This document shows, piece after piece, positions 12,196 through 23,668 of a stretch of 64,000 bases of DNA; within the stretch, counting starts at the first letter, position 1, and each line of letters starts with the position of its first letter. The position numbers were made by a program, and so were the translations under genes. The notes under the pieces were generated by a model. The model saw only the letters and a list, made by a program, of their open reading frames with translations, was not told where the DNA came from and did no database searches. This DNA is from Myripristis murdjan (taxonomy: Eukaryota > Chordata > Actinopteri > Holocentriformes > Holocentridae), in contig NC_043998.1 in assembly GCF_902150065.1 (NCBI RefSeq), positions 2,486,001 to 2,550,000 on the forward strand, given 5' to 3'.

Positions 12196-12894
12196 CAATA
12201 AACCATAATATGGAATCGCAATACTTAAGATTTACTATACATATTGAATCGGCACCCAAGTATCATAATAGTACTGGGAATTAAGAGTATCATCCCCCCA
12301 AAAATTTTAATTTTAGTTTATGATGGGAGTAAAAGTGTTGTGTTAAACTCATGAAATATATTTAAATCATATTCTTTGAGAGTTAATAACCATTTATCAT
12401 CTTTTCTCATATTATAACAAATCTATACCTACACACACGGGTTTATTTAACAGATTACAACGTGGAATACGTGAAATTGAGCTAAATGCACAACAGTAGA
12501 AGTTACTGACATGAAATAATATGTGGTAATTTTGAGTTGATGTTTCTCGCTCACAGACTCACCTGTGGTATTCCGAGCTCCGTCCTTCCAGGTGTCGGGG
12601 GTGATGACCCTGCCGAGCTTCTTCTCACCTGAAACAAGCAACCAAAGTTATTAAAAAAGATAAGGGGCAGGAAAACACATCTTAGAGATGAGAAAAATCG
12701 TTTTGGAAGCTGTATGGGTGGTTATAAAGCAATATAACACGGGGAAATCTCACAGCCACGGCTATTATCAACTTCAACTTAGCCGTTATCCTCCCCATGT
12801 GAATCTCCACTCTTCGTTTACGCCCAAAACGTAAATTAGTGTTGCGCATGAAAAGAATGTGCGTAGCGTGATTCTTACACTTTTCGCAGACCAT
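9911..12894 (-). CDS. cript: cript, cysteine-rich PDZ-binding protein
   Basis: A small conserved protein that binds the PDZ3 domain of PSD-95-type scaffolds through its C-terminus and is also linked to the minor spliceosome. Five exons on the minus strand: 12894-12879, 12628-12563, 12131-12077, 11319-11216 and 9975-9911. They join in frame to 101 aa, exactly the human length. It begins MVCEKCEKKLGRVITPDTWK, continues DGARNTTESGGRKLNENKI, then paired CxxC motifs (CRICKSSVHQSGSHYCQGC, CAMCGKK) and ends YKQTSV, the PDZ ligand. The first exon codes only five complete codons and was found by matching MVCEKC with a phase-1 GTAAG donor. It is head-to-head with pigf, as in human. Confidence 0.97.
10018..10340. 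mobile_element. MITE copy in cript intron 4, left end truncated
   Basis: Shares ordered blocks with the MITE halves at 24935-25808: GAGACTAGA...TTTTGGAT, TTTAAAGGCTGCAT with ACAGTAAAG, CATTTTTCTGAACTT, and TCATCATATCCACATTACTA. It ends CCCCGCCCTA, matching the CCTGGCCCTA terminus of the other copy. The opposite terminus is missing. It is non-coding and unrelated to cript. Confidence 0.7.
10367..10440 (+). repeat. LINE-tail-like fragment
   Basis: AATTTCCCAATATGGGATGA then ATAAAGTACATCTGTCAATC resembles the 3' tails of fish non-LTR elements, with a short terminal repeat. It directly follows the MITE copy. Only the tail is recognisable. Confidence 0.4.
11920..11985 (+). repeat. LINE-tail-like fragment in cript intron 3
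   Basis: GAAATTTCCCCACCGTGGGA followed by CTAATAAAGGAATATCTTAT. The reverse complement of the same motif occurs at the start of the LINE copy at 41187 (AGATAATCTTCCTTGTC...GGAAATTTGC), which supports a shared tail type. Confidence 0.45.
12160..12290. repeat. Poly(A) run and degenerate MITE-like remnant in cript intron 2
   Basis: An A-run at about 12163-12190 is followed by GAATCGCAATACTTAAGATT and GAATCGGCACCCAAGTATCA. This resembles an interspersed fish repeat that alternates ATCG-type motifs, recognised from memory only. No terminal repeats could be defined. Confidence 0.3.
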
Positions 12895-12996
12895 CCTCCC
12901 TCTGTGTTCGTTTTGGACCGAGGCCTTGAAATTGCTGTGTAAAACAAATGAGCCAAAAAATGCTAACAATTTTAGCAACTTCGTCAACGTTTGTAA

Positions 12997-13078
12997 ACTT
13001 CCGGTACCCTTTACCGCTTCCGCTTCTAATCCCTGTAATTGATTGGTTAAACCGCCTGAGAATCTCGATTGTCATTGG
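12997..13078 (-). promoter_or_regulatory. cript promoter: ETS site and two CCAAT boxes
   Basis: On the minus strand, reading toward cript: CCAAT at 13078-13074, CCAAT at 13046-13042 and CCGGAAGT at 13004-12997. The start codon is 103 bases beyond. The 32-base CCAAT spacing is typical of paired NF-Y sites. Motifs are direct; factor use is inferred. Confidence 0.5.
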
Positions 13079-13099
13079 CTGATACTGCAGTCTGTCAGT

Positions 13100-13765
13100 G
13101 TTCCGGTAAGGTCTGACTGACCTTCTGTGGTTGGTTCAAGGAAGCGTCTGAAAAAGTTAGCGACAATAATATATTTCAATACAAGTTCCGTTTTTTCAGG
13201 CCAAACTCCAAAACACAATTACACTAAAATAAATAAATAAATAAATAAAAGGTATCTGTGATAAACGGCTGTTTTTACGCGCCCTCAGCCAAAGAAATCT
13301 TTTCCAAAATGATTTAAATACATTTAAATCCTAAATGTAAATTTGCTGTTTTTTTTTTTTTAACAAATGCAGACCATCTACCGAAGTCGAAATTTACCTG
13401 CTACCTGTACATCTAAGGTGTTAAATTAAGTCTGGTTTGAGATCAGTCTTTGTCTGCTTCAGAGTTCTTGGTTCTTGGTTAGTTTTTAATTTTTGTTATC
13501 AATTCGGTTTAGTTTCAGCTTGTTTCCAGAGTGGATTTGCTTGTTTCACTTTAGTTTTTATTGTTTCAAAAAGTTAGGGTTGGGGTTAGGGTTTAGTTTG
13601 GTTTTGATTACTTTCAGTATTAGTTGTAGTTTGTGTCTTTACTATAACATAGGGTTGTTTGCTTATTTTCTGTATGTTTTTATTTAATTTAACTTAGTTT
13701 TGTAAGTTAGTTTTAGTTAGTTTTGCAAGTACACAATATCGTTTCAGTTAGTAATATATTTTTAA

Positions 13766-13811
<46 letters not shown>

Positions 13812-14083
13812 TAAACAGCAATTTCAATTTCTATCGATTTAAGCCGCCTGAACCGAGAAAAGTCGGGACTTTTATTGTGAAGTTCTGGCGGAAGTTAGCA
13901 TGTTTGTGGCCTCTAGCTTTGCGCTGACCTCAGTGTGGCTTCATGTTTACGGAAGAGAGGGCGGATGACAGGCTGGGCTTCTTTTTCACCTTCTTCTTCG
14001 TTCATCCTCATCCCCACCTAACGTAACATTTGAAAGGTTTTTATTTATTTTTTTAAAATTTATTTCTGGCCTCGTCCGCCGCG
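13100..14083. promoter_or_regulatory. Shared cript-pigf upstream region
   Basis: About 1.2 kb separates the two start codons, a head-to-head arrangement known for human CRIPT and PIGF. A CGGAAGT ETS-type core lies at 13889-13895, near the pigf side. The middle holds T-rich, strand-biased sequence (13440-13760), with a short TTAGGG-like stretch at 13573-13596, and an (AAT)n microsatellite at 13766-13811. Exact start sites are not visible. Confidence 0.5.
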
Positions 14084-17000
14084 ATGTGGGACCACGAGAT
14101 CAAAGCCATGGCGTCGTCGCACGCGCTCATCGCCTCCTCGCTGTTCCTGGCCACCGTCGTACCTGCGGTGCTCGTGCAGGGCTTCTCGGTGTACGGCACG
14201 CACCTGCTGTGGCTCTACTCGGTGTCCGGCACCGTGAGTCTCGTCAACATCTCCGTCTTCTGGCTGCTGGGCGTCAGTCCGCCCACCAAGAAGCACAGCC
14301 TCGGCTACAAGGTGCCCCGGCGAGCCGCTAGCCGCTCCGCCATTCATTCTGTTATTTTACATTACAAACCATTAACAGAACCAGCGCACCGGCTAATGCT
14401 ATCCTCACTGTATACATGTGAACACCAGTAGTAGTAGTAGTAGTGTCCATTCATCTGTTTCTCTATTACCTTGTTTTTGCTATTATTTACTAGGGTTGCA
14501 AAGTCGGTGGAAATTTTGTTTAGTCATTAGCAGACATGCGTGCAAACTAATACAAATTTTAAAATGACGTTTTGACTTTGATTTAGTCTGAGTAGAACGT
14601 TAATCGATTCTTGCATTGAACAAAAAAAATATGAATGTTGAATAAAGAAAAAACTATAACCCCAACTATAACCATACAAAGTAATATGAAAGCATTGTCT
14701 CTCAAGCTTCTGAGCACTCCTCAGTCAGCATGCTAAATCAAACTATATCCTGCATTCTTGTATGAAAACTGGCCAGCAGAAGGCAGAAGAACCAGCATCA
14801 CAGTTGGGCTCACTAGTACCATGATAGATATCCTCTTAAATAGCTACTGTATAAACACATTTTGACTTATTTTTTCTAGTTAAACTTTCATACCATAGGT
14901 CAAATATACTTACCCAACTCATATCATCAAAACTTACTTTACTGGATGTTGTTGTTTGAACCAAGATTATACAGCAACATGTTTTTTTTTAACTATATTA
15001 AGTTCTTGCTCATAGACTAAGATGCAATTTTGCAAATTTCCAGTTTATTGCTGTAATTTCCCATATATTCCCATAAATTCCCATATATTTCCCATAGAAG
15101 GTTTCCACCTTTGAAAATTCCTGGAAGTTTTCAACCCTGTTTCTTACAAAGCTTTAAAGTCGGCTATGTCTATATGCATGCAGCATAACGTCATTCACCT
15201 CATCATAATGCAGATTATAAGAGCATTTTGCTGCATTGTGTGTGTTTGTTGTTAATAATGAGCAGATGTATTCAACTTTAATATTCATAATTTTAATATT
15301 AACTATTTGCGGTGTGTCAACTGTGTAGCTTTTGAAGCAGGAACAGCCACACATTTTCTCTCTTTTTTTTTTTTTTTTTTTTTAGTCCAAGAGACATCTT
15401 TCACCCTCACACTGTTGCTGCTACAGTCTTTTTTTGTCTTTTGTCATTGTCTTGTCACTGAAACCCTCTTTACACTCGTCTCTTCTCTCTGTAGCTGTCG
15501 AGGTTGTTCCGCTCCTGTATCTACTTCCTGCTGTCCTGCCTGTTCTACCACACTGTGGTGGTTCTCTATGGAGCGCCACTGATCGAGTGAGTAGCTGCTC
15601 TCTCCCTTTGTGCTTGTGTTTGTGTCAGAGAGAGAAAGAGGAAGAGAAAAAGAATGAAAGGAGGAGAGTTTGTTTGTTGGTTTAGTCTGATTATAGGACA
15701 TGGAGACATGAGGCTGAAATCCAGTGTCCAGCCAGTTCAAGGCGTGCTCCAGATAAGTCATAAAATAGACAAGAGTCTGATGCTGCAAAAGCACACCCTT
15801 TCCTAAAGGAGCTGCCCATAATTGTACATGTGGAGTATAATTGTTGCCCATAATCAAAGGCACTGGGAAAGTCCACAAAAATGTGAACACTCCATGTATG
15901 GCAGGTGTTTACGAGATAAAGGTTTATATATACTTTATCTCACCTTATCTCAAAGTTCTGTGTATATCTAGATAAACATTTGAATATGATTTCTCTGTCT
16001 GGTTTTTCTCAATCGCTGAAGTGCATCTGGGCTTCCTACATGGGGCAGTGCCATCATTGCATCCACAAGTGACAATCTCAGCAAGCTTAATCAATGACAC
16101 TTGGATTTAGACACATAAAGAGGCATGTAGTTTTAGTTATACAAAAATTTCTGAGTGGCAGAGCTGCTCTAAGGGCAGAAATAAATTTCAGTGTTGAAGT
16201 TAACCAAATGACAGACCTTAATGTGGCACACTTGACTGGCAAAGAAGGAACTCTGGCCCAAAAGTAAATTAAAAAATATAAACTGCTATGACATCCTTTT
16301 CTTAATTCACTCATGACTATGGTATTCATGATTTTCGGAAGGTCAGAAGGCTGGTGAACTAACTTCACTAACTTTTTCCTCTGCTGCTCAGGCCATACTG
16401 CTCGGGTCCTGCCTGATGAGGGCAGCACAGACTAAACTACTGGTCTGTGTGGCGTCCAGTTGGAAAGCTCTTCACATCGTGCATGTGGAGGGACGATACT
16501 GCATCACACATAAAGAAAATCAATCACACAAGACCCGAGTCTTTAGTTCAAAACTATGTTCTCAGTCATTCAGAACAGTTCACCCTAAATACCATCATAC
16601 ATATCATGTCTTGATTAATGGCACAGAAGCTCAGTTTCCATGCACATTACAAATATATTTTGCAGTCACATTACAAGGATAACATCGATAAAAAAAAATG
16701 GCATCAGACCTATTTGTTTATCAGTGTTACTTACTAGAAATAGTATAGCAGCTTCTCCAAAATCGAGCAAATTGACTTACAGATGCAAACTGTCTGCATG
16801 AGTAGGAGTTGTTATTAAATGCGACTGCTGTTCTGGTTCATTCTCTTACTCTTGCTTCTTGAGCTAAACTGTCATTGACTCTTGCCAGTGTCACTAACAT
16901 ATTTCTGTCCACGAGTGGTGCTTTCAATTTGTAAAAAGTTAGTAAAAAATCTTGTCAAGCCAAAAGGCCAGAGCCTCCTGTCTTGAGCCCATGCACACTA

Positions 17001-18765
17001 CAAGAGTCTGAGCATCAAAATCATCTACTGTGACGCAGCCTTGAGTCCAAGAAAGAAGGAGGTTGTTTGGCTCGGCTCACTGAGGTTTAACTAAAGCAGT
17101 ACGATTATCAGAGCAGCTCTGCCACTGAGAAATGTTTATTTAACTAAAACTCCAGTCTGCTAGATTAAGGTTGATGTTTGGTACTGTGATGTCCTTTTAT
17201 GTGTTGTGTGTGTGTTTCTGTTACTCTGCAGTGTGCTCATGTATATATCTGACTTCGGTAATGTTGTAGGTCAGCCCTCGAGACATTCTCCCTAGCTGTG
17301 CTGCTGACGTCTTTAACCACACTGAGGTGTCTCTGTGTCCTCGGTCCCAACGTCCAGGCCTGGATACGAGTGTTCAGCCGCCATGGGTCAGCCCTCAATC
17401 TTTCTCTCTCTCCTACATAGTGTCTTCATCACTGTCCAGCTTCTCCTCTTTAACTTTCTTTTTGATTTCAGTGGCCCATCTCTCAATTGTTTCATGTATT
17501 TTGGCGCCCCTTAAGTGAATGTTAATGTAAATGTTGTTGTTTTCAGGGCTATGTCAGTGTGGGACACTTCTCTACAGATTACAGTTGCCTGCACAGTGGT
17601 AGGCGCCTGGGTGGGAGCCTTCCCTATACCTCTGGACTGGGACAGGCCTTGGCAGGTCAGCACACACACACACACACACACACATACCTCAAACACACAC
17701 ATGCATGCACACAAGTGGAAACCCTGTCTTTCCCTGGTATTGTCCATTTTAGCCTTGTTTTCTAACAGGGGATATTTATCCTGATTGAAGGTTTAGCAGT
17801 GCAGTTGAAATGCATACAGAGTATAGCCACCTCTTTCTGTGGCCACCTAACAGATGAGTTAAAGGCTGACAGATACACTGACACTATGAAGTACTGAGCT
17901 GCAGTCCTTTTTGCACAACCTATGTACAGATTGCCTCAAGGCTTAAAAATCCCTCTTTAATCTGAAACAGCATTATAAACAGAGATAAATGCTGTTGGAA
18001 ACCAAAATGAATAAGAGTGTCTGCATGAAACTGCAGTTCAAAAGTTCAGTTTGGAACCTGTGAGCAGTTTCAAAAAAGATAGGGCCTTTATTGTTGCTAC
18101 CATCAAAAAAAAACAAGAAAAAACAAATGGCCTGCATGTGGTGACCATATCTGGTGTCTAACAGGGCCGAATACATTTCGACCAAATCAGAGCAGCAGGT
18201 ATCGTTTTTATGGTGTCCCTCCCCTGCGTTCACAAAAATGTGAATGTTTTGCATAAATGTGCACACTGAGGAAAAAACGACTCCCTTGGAACGGCAACAA
18301 CTCTTTCATGCTTTAAGACACAGAGTTAATATTAATAGCATCCATGTGTTATGAGAGGACAAGTATGATGAGAGAAATATTGGCCACTTAATGCATTAAT
18401 TAGCCTAATTACCTCATTAGTGTAACTACTTATGTTTATTATATAGCAGCAATTATTGCAGAACATTAAGCAGCTCAGGTGGCCTCCTGTTTCCCTCCTC
18501 CTCTCTCCTTCTTTATCTCTGCTGCATAAATTAAGTTAAGGAATGAAGGGACTGTGGCTTTCAGCTGCTCAGTCTGTTTCGTGGATCGAGAAAGGAGTCC
18601 GGTGCACTGTTTGGCAGCTTTGAGGCTCACCTGCCATGTTGCCTCCTGTAGGTGTGGCCTGTTTCCTGCAGCCTGGGCTCTGTGATCGGCTTCCTGACCG
18701 GGCTTGTCGCTGCTCCTGCGTGGATCCACTACCATCGCAAACAACTCACTTACAAGTGCAAGTGA
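14084..18765 (+). CDS. pigf: pigf, GPI-anchor biosynthesis class F protein
   Basis: ER membrane protein that stabilises PIGO and PIGG, the transferases that add ethanolamine phosphate to the GPI mannose chain. Five exons: 14084-14311, 15495-15586, 17270-17386, 17547-17655 and 18652-18765; all junctions are in frame and give 219 aa, equal to human PIGF. Hydrophobic segments include ALIASSLFLATVVPAVLV, LLWLYSVSGTVSLVNISVFW, SCIYFLLSCLFYHTVVVLYG, LAVLLTSLTTLRCLCVLG and GSVIGFLTGLVAAPAW. Family blocks CIYFL, LYGAPLIE, ALETF, LGPNVQAWIRVFSRHG, SLQIT and PIPLDWDRPWQVWPVSC are intact, and it ends RKQLTYKCK. Exon 3 uses the AG at 17268-17269; the earlier AG at 17230-17231 would break the frame. Intron 2 carries an inverted repeat. 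Confidence 0.97.
16128..17152. repeat. Inverted repeat pair in pigf intron 2
   Basis: Arms at 16128-16171 and 17109-17152 are reverse complements at about 38 of 44 positions, sharing CAGTGGCAGAGCTGCTCT-type sequence. The 937 bases between them show no clear further symmetry. It could be two opposite copies of one repeat or the ends of an unrecognised element. Confidence 0.6.
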
Positions 18766-18995
18766 TGGACAGCAGTGTGTATGTGTGCGTGGGTGTGTTG
18801 GTATGACTGTAACATCAAGGCTATGTCTTGTACTCCTGCATATATTCCTTTGACTTTTTACTGATTATTTATTGGGAGCATTTAAGTCCCTTTGCCTGCC
18901 AATAAGAGAGATGATTTTCTAATAACACAAGAACTTTGAGCAATATTATTTTGTACGCATGAAGGCTGAAGATGTTCCTGAAACTTTTCAACACA

Positions 18996-19001
18996 AATAA
19001 A
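18996..19001 (+). other. pigf poly(A) signal
   Basis: AATAAA 231 bases after the pigf stop, followed within 25 bases by a GT/T-rich element (TCTGTTCTTTTTGG). This is a good candidate for the main cleavage site near 19020. Confidence 0.75.
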
Positions 19002-21839
19002 AGTGTTAGTTCTGTAACAGTCTGTTCTTTTTGGAGTCTGGGGTTGATGCTGTGAACTAATGTGTGCTTAACTGGTAATAAGAAAAAAAGACAGCTCCCA
19101 TAAACTGTTAAGGGCTTATAGGTCTAATATTCCCCTTAGATTATAAATTACTTTGGAGTGTGTCTTCTTATTGAATCCAAAAATGCTAATAACCTGTAGG
19201 TGGTGCTGTAGGATCTGTGAGTGTGTGTGTGTGTGGGTGTGGGTGAGAGAGTTTAAATGAAAAGGATAGATCAAGCCTTACACTCATTTGCAGTACAAAG
19301 TAATCAGGATTACGATGTAGCAGAAACTCCATTTATTGAAGTAGTGGCAAGGGAAAGTTCAAGGGTTGGAGGCACCGATGGAGAAGTAAGAGAGAATGCA
19401 AAGTAGGCACACACACACACACACACACATACAGTACATCCTGCACCTTAAGCTGACTACTGATGAATACTGCTCCTTTTTAAACAACCATTAATCTCAC
19501 TCAAACTCCATCTCACCACTCTCCTTCCCCTCTTCCCCGCTCATTCTCATTCCACCTTTTCACCTGAGGCAACCATATTGATTTCATTTTAAGGACATTA
19601 ATTCTCTCCCCTCATGCCTCCCACGTCTCTTGTTCTCCCTCACAGCCAGCACCCCCAAATGAAACGTACATCTCTGCATTGCTGTGTTAGATTGCAAGTA
19701 AATGAGGGAGAGATGCTGTTTGCAGACAGTCTCACCCCCGGTCTCTCAGACACTTGTAATACAATACACCTCCGATAATCACATTGCAGAGAAAAAAAAA
19801 AAACAAGGCAGACTTGCAATAATTTCTTCAGCGTTATCTGTCTGAAATTTACTAGTGTCAGATATTGTTGGGATTGTGGGGTATTGTCGGCGCAAAAGCC
19901 AGAGGCGAAGCTGTTCATTTTCTTTTGTGTTTTGACGCTTTGGCAACATGAGTCTGAGAAAAACAACCTCAAGGAGAGGAGGGGGGGTGCGGTGGTGGTT
20001 CAGACACAGGAGGACAGAGAATTTGAAAGCCCTTTTTTTGTACACAAGAAGTGGATTTCCAATCAGCACACTACTCATGCTTCAATCGCTCTCTCCCTCT
20101 CTCTCGCCTTAGTCTCAGGGAGTCTGACCCCATGCTGTTACCCCTACCGTGCCTTTTCTATTTTACACCTCAAGTCCTGTAGCTCATTACCTGTGAAGAG
20201 CAGAGGAAGTGGAGGGCCTGAGGAAAGAGCGAGGCCGTGATATTACTGACTTCACCCCCTGGCTCACGGATGACGCAAATGTAACCCCCCATTTCTTCTA
20301 GCATGTGAAAACGGACACAGTTCATATGTGTCACTGCACTGGGCATGTTCCAGCTTGCAATGCACAAATGTCTCTTTGTTCCCCTTGAGGTCCGTGTGTG
20401 TGTTATTGATGTATTATGAGGCTATAAGCCGGGATGGAGCTGTTATTGTTCCTCTGGCCAATTCCACAAAGCCATTCGCTCTCTCTGTCTTTCTCTCTCG
20501 CTCTCTCTTGCTCTCTCACACACACACACACAAAAGCAACAACTTCACAAATTGCGCTCCTCGTTCAATCTCAGAGAACTTTATTTATTCATTATTTGTT
20601 CTCTGGCTGTGCTATTGTAGCGGGGCACTGTGATGAGAGGTAATTTGTCACTCCACTCCCCTCCCCTCTTGTGTTTCCCTGCAAGGCGGGTGCAGCCTCG
20701 TATTTGGGTGTTTGCAGATTTGTTGAGTCTCTTTTTTTCCTAACCGTAACCCCGAGGGGAGGTGAGAGAGATAGTGTTGTACCCCAAATTAAACTGCATC
20801 TTCTGATGCTACGTTTAAATGAGTCCATTAGAGGGGGATCTGTGTGGGAAGGTGGTATGATGGGATAGATGAGCGTCTCGTATTGCAGACGTGAGGAGCT
20901 TTCCCTTGGTATTGCTGAGGGAGAATGTGTAAACACGAGCTCTAATAGAGGGATTAAAATTTCATGACAATTTTTCTTCTGGTCTGTCACACATATACAC
21001 ACACCCCCTCTCCCCCTCGTCGCCCATCCTCCATAACAGCCTTCTTCTCACCCTCTCACTTCCCTCACTGCCGCTCCCCCAGGTGCTACATGTTATTTTT
21101 TCTTCCTCCTTTCCCTTTTGCTCCTTTTCCTGTCACTTGGTTCACCTCCTCTTGAACACACTCCATCCGGTGCGTTCACACGTTCCCCTTTGAGGAGCGA
21201 GGTGCGCTTTGTTAACAGTTGGAGTGCTGTGCTATTGAGTGGTATGCATGCTAACGAAGAGCACTCCAGTCTCTAGTGCTGGGTCTGAGAGCAAGAACAA
21301 AAGGGCCCTTTTTATTTAGGGAAGCTCAAGTAGGTTGTCATAATGCACTCTGTGACTCAGGGAGGGACATAGAAGGAAAACAGGCATAAGGTATAATACA
21401 AAGATGATTATGTGCATCCTGTTACATCAAGAATTGTGTGTGTATACAAAAGGATTGTGTTTTTTCTCGGGGAAGCTCAAGTGGGAAGTTGTGACTGACT
21501 CAGTAATTGTGCGAGAGTGATGGAAATAAGGCATTCTTTATCAAAACAGATGCACAATACAGAAAACAACAAGGTTCAACTGGACACAATTCAAGGAAAG
21601 TGATGAGTTTCAAGAGCTGAGTTAGTGAGACTCAAGGAATCAAAATTGGGAATGTTTTGGGGCCAAATATTTGTCATAATTAGGCATCTTGGGCAGGCTT
21701 ATTTATTACAGTGCTGCCAATGTCAAAATCCTGGAGAAGTCATTAATTTTAAAGGTCCGGGAAAGTGAAAATTATGAGAGAGAGAATTTAAATTTACCTA
21801 AAATTTGTAACAGAGTTCAAAATATCAAAATATTCAATT

Positions 21840-22570
21840 GATAATTTGTAAAGAAAAATATATGTTAAATGAACCCATTGCTGAAAATAATGCAGATTTT
21901 CAGTTTCCAGGACCCTTAAAGCTGCAACATTGCAGGGTTTTCCTCAGGATGAGAGGTGCTGATGCAAGACGCCCAGAGAGCTGAGGCACCTTGGTAAGTG
22001 TGTTACATTAACCCATTAATATTAAAATTAGAAATGTGTTAAATGAGCTCATTGCTAAATAAAATGCATATTTTCAGTTGCCAAGACCTTTCCAGCTGCA
22101 GCTGCGTCAGCATTGCAAGGTTTTGCTCAGGATGGGAAGTGCTGATGTGAGAGGTCCGGAGAGCTGAAGCATATTGATAACTGAAGGTGCTAAATTTTAG
22201 ATGTATTTCATTTTTCTCAAATCCAGACTTTAAAGGACCTGCAACCCTCGACAAAAAATACAGAGTTTTAGAGGCATAACTTTGAGAATAAAGACCAGGT
22301 ATTTGCATCTGCACCACAGAACTCACAAGCCACAACAACCCTGCACACTGCGGCATAGCTGAGGCATATTGATAAATTGGGCTGCTGGATTTCATTTTAT
22401 GTTTCAGTGATTTCTAAAGTCTGCAGGAACCCTGCGCTAAAGAGGGAAGTTTCAGAGGATTTACTCCGACAATAGAGGCCGAGTGTTTGCATCTGTGCCA
22501 CAGAACTGATTTCCTTAGTGGTGGTCAGATCCAATCAGAAGCCACAACAACCCTCCGTACAACCATTATG
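21840..22570. repeat. Diverged tandem array, about four units of 174-195 bp
   Basis: Landmarks recur at regular spacing. TTAAATGA-type starts occur at 21865 and 22039. GCTGAGGCA or GCTGAAGCATATTGATAA occurs near 21979, 22163 and 22358. TTTGCATCTG...CCACAGAACT occurs at 22302 and 22486, each followed by AGCCACAACAACCCT. Units one and two resemble each other most, as do units three and four. The copies are old, roughly 70-80 percent alike by eye. Confidence 0.6.
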
Positions 22571-22885
22571 TGTATACTCTGCAGCATGTAAGCCCTTTGA
22601 GTGTGTGTGTGTGTGTGTGAGAGACTACAAGTGGTGGAGCTCTGTTAATCAGTTAATCAGCAGACACCTCTGCTAAGGCAATTGCTGTAAGTGTTCGCCT
22701 GAGAGCGTCACGTGATCTCGGCCCCTCGCTGTGTAATCAGAAAAACACCCAGGAGGCCTCGTACACATTACAATAATCTGCAGAGAACAGGCAGGGACTG
22801 AGATTACCAGCAGAATCCTTTCAGTCTTTTAGCAGCTTGATGTGGGATTGCCAGCATGTCTGTCTGGAACAATCTCCCTCTCTCC

Positions 22886-22886
<1 letters not shown>

Positions 22887-22937
<51 letters not shown>
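22887..22937. repeat. (CA)n microsatellite
   Basis: Uninterrupted CA run of about 50 bases in the pigf-cox7a2l intergenic region. Confidence 0.9.
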
Positions 22938-22940
<3 letters not shown>

Positions 22941-23386
22941 TCTGACATCACACCAGGGCCCACACACGCTCAAGAGACAGTTTTTGAGCCAAGTGAGCAG
23001 CAGCTATGTTCCAGACGGGGTGTCTCTATCATGCTCTCTCTCTCTCTCACACACACACACACATAATATAGTTATTACCATGCTAGTGAAGTTAATCTAC
23101 AGCCCGTTGAAAGCTGTGATCTTAAATAATCTTTACATCTCTCTTCTATTTTAACATCTATAAGAGCTGACAGAGATGACGCAGTTCTCCTATAGACACT
23201 TTTGTGTGCTGTATGTTGTTGGTGTGTTGCTGCTACTGGCCGTCCTCCAGGTTTGTTCGATTTCAGCTGCATTACTGTTGCTAGGCATTGCATGATGGCA
23301 CAACTTGTTTCAGTGATTTATACCCACAGATATGAACTTGAAGCCTTGACAGACCACGACAAGGACTCAAAGTATAGTTTACCATT

Positions 23387-23392
23387 TTTATT
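23387..23392 (-). other. cox7a2l poly(A) signal candidate
   Basis: AATAAA on the minus strand (TTTATT on the plus strand), 277 bases past the stop codon. It gives a short 3' UTR. Confidence 0.6.
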
Positions 23393-23668
23393 CTATTATT
23401 CTTCTGGAAATTTATTAACTTAGAATTTTTTTTAACAAAGAGGACAGACATAGAGTTATCATCTGTGTGATTTTCTGACATTGGTAAAAATTCACTGCAA
23501 ATCCTCTATCATCGTTGTCATTCCTAAGAAGAGTTTTGAGTCTTGCCGCGGTGGCGTGGCGAGGGGAAGAGTGACGATGTTCCGTCGATGTTTGGGTGAT
23601 GCAGTGGTGATGTGTAGCATGGAAGTGTTAAAGCTGCATCTGTTGTTCCTGGGCTCCCCTGGCAGTGG

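Larger units (their letters stand above)
19022..23386. other. Intergenic between pigf and cox7a2l
   Basis: No open frame here looks like a protein, and no splice-linked exon was found. Contents are short CA/TG runs (about 19220, 19410, 20518, 22600), the diverged tandem array at about 21840-22570 and a (CA)n microsatellite at 22887-22937. A shorter pair of related blocks starts GGGAAGCTCAAGT at about 21321 and again at about 21472. Confidence 0.5.

Noticed and set aside
13573-13596. Interstitial telomere repeat
   Set aside because: Only two TTAGGG words occur within a T-rich, strand-biased region. This is too short to be meaningful.
17230-17269. Earlier AG acceptor for pigf exon 3
   Set aside because: Using the AG at 17230-17231 adds codons that break the frame and the conserved IESALETF junction.
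22861-23060. CRISPR-like or satellite array
   Set aside because: Only simple CA and CT repeats; no repeat-spacer structure, and this is a eukaryotic genome.
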